Of a stretch of 64,000 nt of DNA, positions 36,501 to 51,500 are shown piece after piece (within the stretch, counting starts at the first letter, position 1; every line of letters starts with the position of its first letter). Below the pieces are notes generated by a model. The model saw only the letters and a list, made by a program, of their open reading frames with translations. It was not told where the DNA came from and searched no databases. The position numbers were made by a program, and so were the translations under genes. The stretch lies in NCBI GenBank assembly GCA_013397845.1, contig VZTG01007794.1, positions 1,250,082-1,314,081 on the forward strand, read 5' to 3'. The stretch is from Melanocharis versteri (lineage: Eukaryota; Chordata; Aves; Passeriformes; Melanocharitidae).

Positions 36501-39500
36501 TAATTCTGGAGAGTAAAATATTCACATGAATTTACAATACATTTTTTTTTGTTTCATACTTCATTTGCTACCCCTACCAAAAGATTAAAGGGGCATAAAA
36601 TAGAACCAAAAATAGAAGAAAAAATACAGAGTAATGAAAAGTGAAATATAATCACTGTGCTGGTTGGTATTTGAATGTACATCCCCAAAAGGCAATCAAC
36701 ATCTATAGAAACATACGTGCTTCAAATTAATACACTTTTATAGGCCGTGATACTCATAAGCTTAGCCTTATTTACTAAAGTAGCCTTCAAAGCAGTCACA
36801 CCAGTGATGGTGCTCAGGACCAAGACGTTCCAAGAGGTGCCCCCAGTATGGCCTTGGCACATACATTTAAATACTATGTGTACCACTGACAGGAAATTTT
36901 TGCACTATTTAACACTGATCTCAATGCATGCTGCCTTCCATACCTAATAATATACTAATTAATCAGGGTCAGAACTAACTGGATTTTCTTATTTATTTAT
37001 TTTTCTTTAATTTAAAAAAACTCAAGAAAACAAGACTGGTTTTGTAGCGAGATTTCAAGTGTTTTACTTGGATTACTATCAGTCCATATGCAGCAGGGGT
37101 CATTTGCCGTTGTTTCTATCCTAATCCTGATATCAATCAAGCAACTCTAGGTTCAGAGTGGTCTCTAAACCTCAGACCTCCCAGGCATGGCCATCTGACA
37201 TAGCATATTGCACCTGAAGAACTGTCCAACTTTGTAAAGAGAGTTAGGGCCGTCACAAGGTTAACCCCCACCACATCCCAACAACGGCTTTCTCCCTTTT
37301 GCACTTGACTTGAATTACTGCTGCTTCCGATTCAAACCTGAATGAGGGTACAAAGCACTCATGAAAGCTACATGTGGTTTCAAAGGGGAAACCTCCATTC
37401 TGGAAGTAGATTTATTATAAAGCTGTGAGAATATACAAATATATACACAAGGCTTAAAAGGGTTCACAAAGACCACCTCTTTCTAAGAGGCTAATTCACA
37501 AAAAACCACAGGAGTACTGCAAATTCTACAAATCATTTAGCCTAAAATAGGAATCTGAAAACCTTTCCTGACAGGAAAGGCAAGTAACCTGAGCAGAAAA
37601 CATGAGAAGTAGCCCCAAGAAACACGCAAGGCTCCTCTGGAAAGTTTTTTTCTGTATGACTGGCTCACAAATCAACTGATCTCTAAAGACTAGAGGGACA
37701 AGCAAAGACATAGCCTAGGTGAACAAAGCAGGCTATGATTTCCTGGATGGCTATTATCCTAACCTGATCTGGTGGGACTGTTGAATTCCTCGAAGACAAG
37801 TAGTTTTGTGACCCTTTTGCCACGTGTACTGCAAAGCGTGACGGCGCCCGGCAATACCACACACCTTGTGTGCTCCACTAAAAGGCAGAGCCTCAAGACA
37901 AGAGCCATCACCTAAGCAAAGGCCATCAGCCACAAACCCTCTGCTTCCAAACTGATGGAGAATTAACAGAGACAGGACCCTGCAGTTTCCTAGGAAGAGC
38001 AGGGGTGCTGGAAGAACTTTATGGGAATAGCATGGAGGGTGGATGCGCTTAGAGGAACACACTTTAAATCTCACTGAAGCAAACTTGTTCCAGCAATTGT
38101 TAGCTGGGGCGAGAAGAAATTTATGTTGCAAAATATAGATTTATGAGTACATACACGCAATTTTTAAATTAAGAAATAATCTTTAAGGTCTGTTCTTCTG
38201 CAAACTTTTGAAGAGCAACATGGTCCCTGTGGATAAAGACCCTGAGAAATGACAAGAGTGAATGGCTGAAACATATTATACAAGGATTTTACCTCATCAT
38301 TTCCATGAAAATATTTGCTTTTAATTTGCCAAAATATCTGAACTGCAATACTATTTCAGGAACAAAACTTCCAATCCCATAGAGATTACTACAGTCACAT
38401 TTTAACAGAGAACATTGCTGTACTACAGATTAGCTCAGCAGCCACCAGCAGAGATAAGAAAGTGATTTCGTTCACAGTGGAACAAGATGGGGTTTTTTTG
38501 TTAATGGATTGCACAGGTGGGAGATGGGGGACAATGAGGTACTGCAAAATATATGGTTCACTTGCTGATAAAAATTTCAGAAAAAGAAGGATGCGTGTAG
38601 AAAGAAGGAAGGGGAAGATTACACCTACTTCATTATTGAAAAACAGGAGAGAACAAAACCTGTTCCTTTTATCCTTTCAAACACTATTTAAGACTACTGA
38701 TGTGAGATTGGTTCTTACTTCCTGGACAGCATTAAGGAATAGCTAAAGAAAACCTATGCAATAACAACTGACAAGTGATAGAGACTTTTACACTCTTTTT
38801 CTTCTGATTGTTGACACAATGACTATTCATAAAACGACCATTTTTTCTGGTCAGAGAAGAAGAAAAATAAAAACAACAGAAACCAAGTATTTAATTAAGT
38901 ATGTATACCCACTATATCAAGAGATATGCAATTCTTTTCCTACTTTGAGTAATTTTTAATGCACATAAACAATTTTCTCTGTCCATATACTGTGGGGTGA
39001 CATCACTATGGATGACAGAACCTGGATCGAGGTTCCATGGGCCAAACTACACCTATGAACAATAAAATCCTGATCCTGTGTTGTTCCTCTTAGCAGGCTA
39101 GATGTTTAGGGGAAGCAGACCTGTACAGAAGATGCAGACAAGTGAGTACAGAAAAGTCTACTACTTGGAATCCTAGTCCCAAGGATTTTTCTTAAGGAAA
39201 TAGATAGCATTTAATGAAGGCTGCTCATACCACTGATCCTTGAGGACTGGATGGCTGACAGAGGAAAGCTATGCCATAGCAGAGCAGCAGCAGCCATATC
39301 GTGATTTTATATATATTGCAGGGTTGCAGTTCAATGTCTTCCTCAAAAATCTCGAGATAACCTAGTAAGTTTAGCTATAAAAAAAAGAATGATGTTCCTC
39401 CTGAGCAGCCCAGAAAATTCATATCAAAGCAAGGCTTAAAAGTACTGCCATTTTACTCCTTATTTACTCATTTTCAAATTAATGCATTGAATGCCCAAAC

Positions 39501-42500
39501 CACAAAATGATTCATTAGGAGGAGTTCAGTTACAGTAAAGGTTATCACATTTCCTTAATGCTTTCTTGTCCAAAAGCAATTTTGTTTTGCTGCTTTTAAG
39601 ACCATTATACTCAAGGTCAGTCCAGGTGAGAAAATTTCATGCTAAGAGTTTCAAGCTATCTACTGAGTTTTGGGGTTTTCCCCCCTGCTAAATATTACAC
39701 AAGTATACATTTACTGATTTAATAGAATTTCTTTTCAAAACAGAATTTCCAGAGCATCTTTATAACTGAGAAAACAGAATATCAGATATAGACTGTTACA
39801 AGAATACACATAATGCATAATCCTAACCCCTCTTCACCAGTTATTAAAACTTGCAAGTTTCAAACATCTGGTGATATGCTGAATGTCACAGCTGTTGAAA
39901 ACTATAGTATTTTAAAGCCTGACTCATGAAAACTTGGTATTTGTTCATAAAAAGACATTTCAGTGATTCAGGGTCTTCACAAGGTGTTACTGGTCTTGCT
40001 TTGGATACTCTGAAGCATTTCCAGGATATATACTTAAATTCTTGGCCTAAATTATTTTTGATGAAGACAGAGTCAGTAATCTCTCCTCTTATAACATCTA
40101 AATTAGGTTACTATAAATCACGGATTTATGACAAATGAGATAAACATTCCCAAAATACCCTTTGGCAAAATGCTTTTGGACTGCAATTTTGCCAGATTTT
40201 TATTTGTCTGCAAAATTGTCAGTCTGTAATGTACAGAAGCATCATTTAGGTTCTGTCATACTGCACAAAAATACTTTGGTGTGTAGCTCTTCCTATTTGT
40301 ATAGGTTATGCATGTCAGTGAGTCTGAACTTCTTTTTATTTGGACTCATGAACTGCCATGCAGGCAACTCTTAAAAATCTGTCAGTTTTAGTACAGTGTT
40401 TCTGGAGCTTTTAATTCTGTCACCTACAAGGTAGGCAACAGAATTCGGTAATCCCCCACTTCAAACTATATCTGCCCAAATTTAAAGACTTTTTTACAGG
40501 TTAAGATTACTAGCTTGGATTTATTTCTACACAAAGTATTTATCTGATTCCACAAAACATGATAAAACGAAAAGCTGTGGTTAGTTTCTGGAGTTGAATT
40601 TAACATGTCCTATTACTTTATTGCAAGGACACCACAACTTCCAGTGGAACCACTGGTAAGAACTGTCTAATAAGGATGATGCCCAAATTGGCTTGGACTG
40701 CAAAAACTGATATTAAAAACTGTTTTCCCTTCTACATGCTGAAGCTTGCAAGATTTTATAAGCCAAATATAAATTATTTCAGACAAACAGAAAGCAAATT
40801 ATTAACAATGAAACTCATTTTTATTTTTATAAGGCAGAGAAGAAAAGAGCAAGTGATGTTAATCTGAGGAACAATTTCATAGTGTGTCAGAAGTATGATT
40901 TCTGTTAGAAATGCATAAATTATGCCATGCAGTGCTTACAAATTAACAAAAAAAGTATTATAAAAGTGAAGCCCTGCTGTGTCAAATATGCCACACAATT
41001 TTTGTTCTAATAACAGCAATTTAGGTTAGGGCGTGACTTTTCTCTGATATAGCTGTGCTAGTACAACCCCTAGTGTGGACACAGTTTACTGCCATGAAGG
41101 CATTATATTCATATAATTTATAAAGCTTGTTCCTAAGCAGTAAAAGTATTCAGTAATGCACTGTTATTTCAGCACAGCTACATCCACAATGGGAGGACTG
41201 GCTGAGAGAGGAAAAGAGAGGGCAGTAGGTTATGCTACTTTACAACATATCAGGCCAGATGAACAGATGTGGTTTTTGTGTAGAGAAACTGTGTGGTACA
41301 TGTCTTTCCCCCACTTCCCTCCGTATTCCTGATGTTAATCAGGATCATGATGGATGATATTACAAAACAGTTATTCAATTTAAATGGTAACACTGCTCGT
41401 TGCTTCTTAATTTTTAAGAAAAATTCATGTAAAAATGTTAATAACAGAGAGTTATGGCAGATATTGACATGTGGGTATTAGTCCTAACCAAACAATAAAG
41501 ATAGGAAAAAAGACATTACGATAAAAAAGAGTAAGACCAAAGATATATACTCTTTTTAGGTTTCCTAAATGGTTTAAGTTCAATTTTGAATAAGATTTAG
41601 AAATACCAGCATATGATAAATACCAACCTGTATTTACTTGACATATAGATGTATGTATTTGGTGATCCTAAATTGTACATGTGGGGCTTTCTGCCTATTC
41701 TGACACACCTGAATAATTTTAATCCCTTTTTAAAAGTCACTACATGTAAACGAAAAAATATCTTAAAAACTAGAATTTATCCACAGCACAATTAAAAATA
41801 CAATTATACCTCAAGAAACAGTAAACTCGTTCTCGATATATTAAAAGGCAATCCAAACCATGATCCTTTACTTTAAAAAATTGAAAAAAACATCATTTAA
41901 TACAGAATAGCATGAAAATACTCATACATTACTGTCTCTCTACTTTAAAAAAAATAAATATGTATTTATTATGAACAGATGGTGGCCAAGGAAGGTATCA
42001 GCTCTGTCTCTTAGCCAGAAGGTCAGGTCATGGCTGAGAGACCAAAGAACAATTATTGTTTGCTATTCAGTGCCACATAAGATAAAACATTTCAGGTTTT
42101 CTTCAAATACAAAGATAGATGCGATTGAACTGTTTTCATTTTTTTTAAACAAAATAATTTGCCATGACTTACTAACATTTGTTAAAATTTTGATTTAAAA
42201 ATCCCCAGCCAACTGCAACAACAAGAACAGAATAAGGCACTCTAACACTCTTCTTGGGTTGCCTTTAACGTGTTAAATAATCCTAGGACCTACACAGAAC
42301 TTTTTGGGTTACTGGAGCCACAGCTATAAAACAGCTGCTAGATACTGAGTCTGAGAATTTCAAAATTGCTTGTTTTCCTTTTTTTTTGAGGAACCAACAA
42401 TCATATTTGAACAATATAATAACACAATTACTGAATCTTTATCTAATGATCTAATAATTTTTGCTGATAGGAACTCTCCCTCACATCATTTCACTTTATA

Positions 42501-45500
42501 TCCAATTATAAATCACCACATTTCAGTGTATTCAGCCCCACACTGATTAAAATACCTGTATGTCGATACATGAGGTTAAAATATTTTGTTAAATTTTGTA
42601 ATTTGCTCAAAAGGCAATCTTCAAGCAAATTGGAGAACAGGATTTAAAATCCAAGATACTTCTTCAAGTATCTTATTAAACACATCCTGTTTTATTTGTA
42701 TGCCAAGATTATGCCAACTCTTTTATCTGTGATATCTGTCAAGACACAGACGACAAGCCTGTTTTTTGTTTTTCAGTGTCCTTAGGCCTAAAGGATGCAG
42801 AAGTGAAAAAAAAAGCAAACCTTGAAAAAAAGAATGATTTAAGACCTCTGTTTTTCTGCGCTGTATGATTTTCTATACATGTTGAAGGGTTATTTCACCT
42901 AATAAGCTCCTCCTTTGGATTTTACATCTATTTTCATTATAACTTGAATTAATATTGCTTCCAGACTATGGTTGTACTATTAAGTTAATAAACTTACTGT
43001 CCTACATGCAGCTTTTGAGGAACTGGTAATTAAAAATTTAATTTTTGAAATACTTCATTTTCCCCCTACATATATTCTCATACAGGGAATGATTTGTTCA
43101 GTTATTTACAAGAAAAAGAATGATTCAAAACCTGTTGGATAGGCTGCTCAAATAACAAAAAGCATAATAAAAAAAAACATCCTCATGTGCATCTTATATA
43201 TCTGTGTATTCAGAAGACTCTTATGTGCAAATCACAACTTATGAAGGAATATTGAAAGTTTGAAGTCCTAGAGAAAAATGGATAGAACCTCAAGAAAAAG
43301 GGCACTTCAGAAGATGCAGATTACACCTGTTCAAGCTGTTTGCCAAGTATGTTGCAGGTTACTCTAATAATCTTTCTTACTGCATGGGATGTTTTCCCAC
43401 AGACTACCTGTAAGGCATATACTGGTTTTTGTAATATTATAAAACCCAGTTTTAGATAAGCAACAGTTAATGCCAAGTGGAATTTTTCTATAGTTATTTT
43501 TTTCTAGAAGGTTACTTTTGTTTTGGTTTTGTTTTTTTAAACTTTTCTATGAATCCCAGCATTCAACATTGAATCTTCAAAGAAATAGGAAGATAAATGA
43601 TTTTCATTTTTGGTATCATTAGGTTATGCTTAGAGTCTTTAATGTTCTGTTAGGCTGCATGTATAGGTAACTATGTGTGGATTTATTTGTGAGAAAAAGT
43701 GTATAAACATATGTATACACTACATAGAATTTAATTAGCTTGTATGAATAATATGATAGAGTAATTCTATATGAAAGCATGGAATGAGTGATGCGCAAAA
43801 CTGAACATACTAGGGCTGAAAACAAGATTAAGATAACCAAGAGGTATTTATTTAGCAGTAAAAGCTGGCTTTTTGCCATTAATTTAGAAACCATTTAACA
43901 GTAATAAATGACCACTATTAGAAAAATGAATCATTCCAGCTTCTGAAAAAACCCTACTTAGGCTACTAATAACTGCAAAGTTATAGCAGTATTATCTCTT
44001 ACCTGGTCCTTAATTTCAAGCTCCCTTATAGTTTTTGTTCTGTACTCTCTGAGCTCCTTTTCTGCCTCATCCTTCTTCATTTTGGTTTGATTCAACTGAT
44101 AGCGCATTTCTCCACACACCTGTTAGATTACACAGACAACATGATCTCTAGCTTGAAGAATCCATAGACCAGGGTTTGCAATTAGATCTTTTGGTGCCCT
44201 CTACAGGTCATTGAAATGCAACATATTTTTAATTTACAGATATTTTAGGTCTACAAATGGTAAATGTTTTTACATAGAAAGGTGGATCTAAATTCTAGAT
44301 ATAGTCATTAGCTTTGACATATGCAGTACCTTCTAGATTCAAATATATTTGGATCAAGATCCTGCTAAGTATAAATGCTTATGTTGTAAATATATATCAC
44401 TACAGTTAAATGACAGTTGCTGGTTTTATATTCTTCTCTCATTTGCTGTAAAATCCTAAGAAAGTCTATGTCAACACTTTCAAAACCTAGAAGTAGAGCA
44501 TCCATCACACTCCTAAATAGAGGTGTATTTTAACTTGCCAATTTTACACAGTTGAGAAAGAAATTGTTTAAATGTTAACACAATAATTTTCAAAGTTTGA
44601 TCAGAGCATTACAAACTTATTGCAAACTGTTGATAAATTCTTTAAAAAACAATGTCTAATTTAAATAGATACATGGCCCAGAAGAAATGGATCAGGGCAA
44701 CATTTCAAGATATCACTTCTACACAGGACAATTATTCTCTGCTGTTGGAGTGTTTGTTATATTACCCCCTCAATCCCTTCCATCTGGCAGCCCAACTTCA
44801 GAGATTCTGTGAAGGGGTTAGGAGAAAGTGAAAGAAATAATAAAAGAAACCAAAATAAAACCAGAAGATCACTAATCCCTTCCACATAACTTTATTGCTG
44901 TGCAGGGTTATTATTCCAATTTTCAATCTAAGCTGTCCCCTTTTTGTCCTTATCCTGTGCCATCACCTCCAATTCATGCCTGTTCATTTCACCTTAATTA
45001 ACCAACCAAATACATGCACATTCCTTAGTGAGAATGCAAATGTGTTTACAGTCAACTTTCTTTCCAACTCACTCTACTTTCCTGCCTTTCTTATATTCTT
45101 TCAGCACTTGCTCCTCAAACGCACACCCTTTTAATTTGCTGCTACAGTCCTCCATGCTTCTCAAAAACATTCTCACATATTCTACAACCCAAATTAATTT
45201 CTGTTTTTCAGTCTTATACCTCTTCTTATTTGCACTTTTTTTTTTCCCTCCTTAAAAAAAAAGGTAGGGAAAAAGTGAATATGCATACTGCAATGAAATC
45301 ACTCTAGGAGAAAACTAAAGCAACTGTCATAACTTTTAAGAAGTAGCACCACTTATAAATTCAAAGGACAGCTTGTGAATTTAGCCATTGCAAATAACGC
45401 AAAGCAGCAAATGCTCTGAAGAATGGCAAAGTTCTAAAGCATTTTTTTAGACACTAAAATATTATATGCAACTAAAAAAATCTTGAGATGCAACTACATA

Positions 45501-48500
45501 GCTTGCAAACCCTGGCTTTCTACCTCCTCCTTCCTTTATCTGAAGGATGCAATAAAATGCAATATGTCACTTCCTCCAAGTGAAATTAAAAAAATACAGC
45601 AATCCTCGCCTTCAGCTCCTCCATACACTGTACAAAGGGAATAACACAGAAGAATCAGCAGATGGTGCTGTCCTAATAATGGATTTTTCAGTCTCCTCAG
45701 GAATGAAGGAAATAGATCCTCACTCCATATTTTCTTCCCCTGACTTCTGGTGCATGAAGAAAAACAATATTTTGGATAAAACTCAAAACAAAAGTGTTGC
45801 TATTTGCTCTTTTTAATAATGGCAAACTGAGTTTGGAAACAAGTCAGATTCACAAGCAAAGATGTTACATAGCCAATGAAAACGTCAGGCTGATGCACAC
45901 AGTCCTGTCAGCTCAGTGGTTGGGAGGTTCCTCCAGGATTTTCGAGACTTCTCAGTTTAGTACAGTGCCACAAATGAAGTTTTCCAATCTCTAAGGACAG
46001 TGCAATTAAAACACAGCATAGACTATTGCAAGGTGACCATCTATTCAACTTTGTATTAACAGGAACTGAAGCAGGGACTGGAACCACAGTATCATCTCCT
46101 GAGAGATAACTTCAAATTGGTAGGGTACAAAATTGTTCTTTTCAGACCAATGCATATTTGTACCTACTGCCTCTTTCACCACCTCCTTGCCCCTGTAAGT
46201 GGTGCTAGTCATTTGTGAACCCAGCCTGAAAGACCAAAAGTGTGTTTCAGAGTTAGTAAATCAAACCATTCTGACATTCTTAATATACTCATTTGTCTTT
46301 CAGTTAAAATTAAAATAAAGTTTCTAGCAAGTTGGGATGACTTTTTGCTGTGAATTTTCTGCAATACTTTCACCTCTTTCCATCAGCCAAGGCAGTAGGG
46401 GAAGACAGGAACTGTTGAAAATGTCTCCAGAAACCTCTGGAGGCCCAAAGAATAAATTGCTCCTCAAATCCTTGCAGTTGACAGCTGGGGAGGTAGGATG
46501 GGCCCCAGAATTATTGGTAGGGAATACAGACATTTCAAGAGGCTGTAACAAATATTTTTTTTTTCTTTCTCACGTTATGACCCACATTAGGGCTCTAATT
46601 AACTAAGAAAAGTGCAAAAGAAAGCACCCAAGAGTGATACACCTACATTAGATGCAAGTTAAGCTATAATTCTTAACCAGAAGATCTCTTTGTTAGAGGC
46701 GTACTATCAATAATACTGAATTAAGCAGTATACTGCATACAAATCTAAAGGAAAGTACTTGAAAAACAGTGATTTGATATAGCTCCCTTTATTTTAGCAC
46801 TGCAAGTCCTACAGGTAGGAATTAAGGACACTGTTGAATTCTATGTTGTCTCACTCAGACCAAACTCAATTCTTACTGAAACACTGGAATAGAGTTTCAA
46901 ATAGTGATCCTCACAGGCTGCAAAGTAGAAAAGTTAGCTTCTGCATGACAAGGTGACTTGGAAAAAGTTATTTTTTTACTCCTGCAACTGGGATAGTTGT
47001 AGAGCCTCTGTCTACAGTTTCCACACGTTCCTTACCAAAACAGAGGAAAATGGACAAGGTAAAAATTCTCTTCTTTCAGGTCACAATGGTAAGGAAAACC
47101 AAGCTCAATACTCCTTCATAAATGTGCTTACCTTACTCATCTCCATTTCATGAGATGCAAGCTGGCACTGTGATTCTTCTAACTGGTTAACTAGAGAATT
47201 CTTTTCCCTTGTAATTCTCTCTACTTGAGCCTCCAAAACAGCCACATCCTTAGACAAAGCTGTCACCTGCAAAAAGTCCAAGAGCACTGTAATGATGCAA
47301 TTTGACCAACCACAGATCAAACTCTTGTGGAACTTTCTCCTCAAAAGCAGCTGTATGTAGACAAAATACATAACATTAAAAATGTAATAAAAAATCAAGC
47401 ATGTACAATAAAAATATATCCCATATTATTGGTAATATAATGGAATATGGCTACATTACTTTATTATTGGGTTCGCTATTTTTAATTAATTTATCATACA
47501 GTAATTTATTTTAAACTTTTCATCAACTGCACTAGTCTCCAGGACTTGTTAATATGGGCAAGGTGTCAGAAGCAGCTGGCTACATTCATTTTGCAATGTA
47601 AGAGTACTATTTAACACCTTCTTATCCATCCTTACGTAGATTGATTCAAACCAAATCATGTTCCCCCAGCTAAAGAAAACTGTTGTTGCAACCACAGATC
47701 TTAAATTAATTTTTAATTTCAGAAAACATTTCAACATTGTAGATCAAAGCATACTGTTGTGCAAAACTCATATAGAAATACTATATTAAAAATTCTAATG
47801 TAATTCAGATGAAATTTTGCTGAATGATTAAAAAATGTAACAATAAAACAGAGACAGTGAACCTTCAGCTATTTAGCCCTGAAGCTTACTAATGTAAGTG
47901 GAAATAATGGTGTCTGACAGTTCTAGGTTAACTTTCAGAAATTCAAAGCCAAAACCTAGAGGATGATATATTCGTAACTATTTTTCACTCCTTATACATC
48001 CACCTGATTTAGATATCATGCCAGTTCTCCCCTCCAAACAAACCATTTCATAAAGTAAGCAATAAAATATTCATATGAATCTTGAGTTGATGCACAGTAT
48101 ACCATTTTTAGCACCTCATAATCCTAAAACATAAAAAAGTAGTTAATCATATGTAGGTGTAAATCATTAATATAGATCATAATTTTCTACAAAGTCATCC
48201 TATATCTTTAATTACCAGGCATGACATCATCATAGTGCCACTATATGTTGTCTAATGTATGCGCAGGATTTAAAAAATGGACTATAACTACTTAAAGTGG
48301 GAATTGGTTCCATTAAAAACACATCTCAGTGGGTGATGAAATACCAAGTAATGTGATGGCATGAAGTGAAATATTCTACCAAAAAAAGGATTAAATGTTT
48401 GTCTAATAGGCTATATTTTGGAGTGAATACACTGCTTTAAAGAAATTCTGTAACAAAACAACTAACTTCACAAAAGGGATAACTTCTAATAGATAGCAAG

Positions 48501-51500
48501 GAGTTGCTCAGTAATGTTTCCAGTGGAAGGGGATTTTTTAAAATTTCAGTTTCCCTGGTAACAGATCACTGATGATCAGTTCACGTACTTAAATATCACT
48601 TAGTCCCTGTCACTGTGCTTAATACCTGTTTTTATATCTGGAATTGAAGTCAAAGAGGTTTCTTTATACACACTTAAATGGTTTATTTTGTTTAGTCTAT
48701 GCTCTCCAGATTTTTAGAAATAAGCCATGCAACTTTTATAAAAGAGTCCCAAAACATAAGAAAAAGTCTACAATCAGGAGAGAAATTCACTCTATTGTTT
48801 CCAAACCTCCTCCAGAAAATGGTTGAAGAGGTTGCAGATCAAACAAGCGTGAAAATTCATGAAGTATTTATCTCTCTACATTTCTTCCCATTTCAATCAC
48901 CTTAGAAATGCCTCCTCTATCACAAGCTTACTGCTGTTAGCATGAGCTTTCCTCTGTAGACTCCATTGGGCAGAAAACCCTTATGTTTTATACTCAAATT
49001 ACAGCAGCATCTAGAAGTCTAAAACAAGGTTATCAAGACTATCACAATGGTTGCAGCATAGACGATGAGACAGATTCTGTCTCAGAGAGTTTATAAACAT
49101 TAGTAAAAGTGAGAAAAGAGATTCCAACACATTTCTGCAGGTGGGAAAACTAAACATATGATAAGATCACTTTGAAATTATGATATTGTAACATTAATGC
49201 ATATGTAAGATCAAAGTAGCAAAGAGTCCTAAATTTTACATGTGCTAACTTCTGAATGCTTACCTTGGCAAACTAAATAATAATTTTTATAAAAGATCTA
49301 GGTACAAACCTTGCATCACATATTACTTAACCCTTTCTTACTTTGACACAGTGCATTAAAAATATTATGCAAACTAAAATAAAGTGCATAACATCAACAC
49401 CCTAGTATGTATCTAGTGACATAACACAAAGCCCAGTTATTCAAACTCAAAGGATCACTTATCTACCACTGCTTTAAAGAAATGGTAGGAGTGACTTACT
49501 GAGCTCTCACATCCAAAACTAAAAATAAAAGACAAGGACACAAAATTTAAAGAGGATGGTACATTCATTGTAATACACAAACAGAAAAAGAACCAACTCA
49601 TACCATTGCTGCCAAGTCCTCCCTTTCCTTCTTCATTTCTTGCCGCAGTGCTGCTTTTTCATCAGCCCTCTTATTTACCTGGGCAGCCAGCTCCTTTTCA
49701 AGATAATTCTTCTGTCGTTCCATCTCACTTTTCAGTTGCTCACAGTGGACTAGAGCCTAAAAAACCCCAATTTGCTTAAGTGAAGGAAACCCAAAATTTT
49801 TGAACAAACATAGTATTTATCTCATACCTTCAAATAAACCAACTTGCTCTTAGAAATGTCACATTTTTATTTTTTATGCAGTTATTATGATGTTTATACA
49901 TATCTTACTGTGTTAACATCAAGAATAGGACTAACAAAATGAAAACAGATGTATGTGTTTGTATGTATATACATGCCCTACTGTAATTGAGGAATTTAAT
50001 TGCTTTTAAGAATCATGGCAAAGATGGAAGCATTTTTCCAAGTGTATTTTCCAAATAAGTAGCTGTTCTTCTAAAAATATGATTATTTGCCTTGCCTTTA
50101 AAATTTTAAATTCCTGAATGCACATCACCAGAATCAGCGCCTAGTATTCGACTCCTTTCAAATACAGTGGTTACTGTCTAACTAAAGAACAGAAATAAAA
50201 ATTAATAAAATGTATGCACTTCCACTTAGTCTCCTCCTGAAGTGAATTACTGAGTGCAGAATGCTAAGAGAAACCTGAAAGCAGTCAGTAAAGATACAAA
50301 AAAAAGTTTGACAAACTGTCTAAGTTTCAGGTTTGTCAAAAATTAATTCTACTCAAAACCTCATAAAGGTACTGCTTAATTTCAGGTGCTAAAACACAGG
50401 GTTATAGACGGGTTTCTATCAAAAGAGAAGAAACTTAAATTCAAGAACACTCTCAAAACACTATCTTCTAAAGAAGTTGGGGAAAAAAGAAGATATTTAT
50501 CCATTTATGCTGCTGTATCTTTGACAAAGGGTAGAATTTGAGTGTTATGTCAGTTTAAATCAGAAATATACTACTCCATTACAAGTAAATCCAAGTATTC
50601 AGAGCACCCTGACGGGAGCTTTGCTAGCCCACGAGTAAACTAGATTTCATTTCAACATTTCACTGATATCCAGCATATTCTGTTTCAAAGAAGCTAGAGT
50701 AACCTCCCTTTAGGAATTCTAACTTACAACCCTTTATTTCCAAATTAATTTTTTTAGACTGCTTGTTTTTCTTTTACTCAAAGCCAATCCCCTGCGTTCA
50801 ATTTTCTTGGCATTGGACTGTTCATGAGGGGAACAAGTTTTTTAAAAAAACAATGTTTTTTTTAGAGAATGATCTAACAGTCTCCATTAGTTTTGTGGTA
50901 ATTCTGTGGGACTTTCTGCAGGGTCCCTTTCCTATCAGAAATCTACCATGGGGAGAGAATCCCTCTGTCATGGCATTGAGTCTTTTTCAGTAGGGAGGGA
51001 TCATCAACCTCAGCAAGCAATTGTCTGCATAAAACTGCTGTAGCTTGGCAGACATCTAAACCAATGCAACTCTAGAAAAAAGTAGTTGCATTAGTTGCAT
51101 TTCAAGAAGAAATGTGTCTTTTGTTAACTCCGTTGTTCTGACTACACAATGAGCAGTTCAAACAATTATTCTTTTATGACATATGTGTTGAAAATATATT
51201 CCTGATTTTGCTTCAACTACGTAAACTTCACCATAACAGATCGCTTGCCTGCTCTATGCAATAAGCAAGAGGCCAAAAACTACAGAGACAACCAAAAGAC
51301 AAGAAGAAATGGTGGTTTTAAATGATAAGCACCTGAGGTTAGACTTTGGGTCAACAGGCTGATGAAATTGCCATTATAGTATTTGGAAGCTTACTGTGTT
51401 AACTTCTCACTTTTCTTATGTGGACTGTTCTGTGGGATTCTATACTAGCTGTCAAGAAAAACAGCACTTACGAGTAGAATAGGACTGGGGAAAAAAGGAT

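Larger units (their letters stand above)
44120..47131 (-). other. SDCCAG8 intron 11
   Basis: 3.0 kb intron carrying two CTCF-like motifs on opposite strands (44194-44207 and 45655-45668). A pyrimidine-rich stretch lies on the plus strand at about 45030-45250. Otherwise unremarkable. Confidence 0.8.

Noticed and set aside
37754..38131. 125-codon minus-strand open frame in intron 12
   Set aside because: Sits in a mildly GC-richer patch, has no recognised domain or splice context, and does not continue the SDCCAG8 frame.
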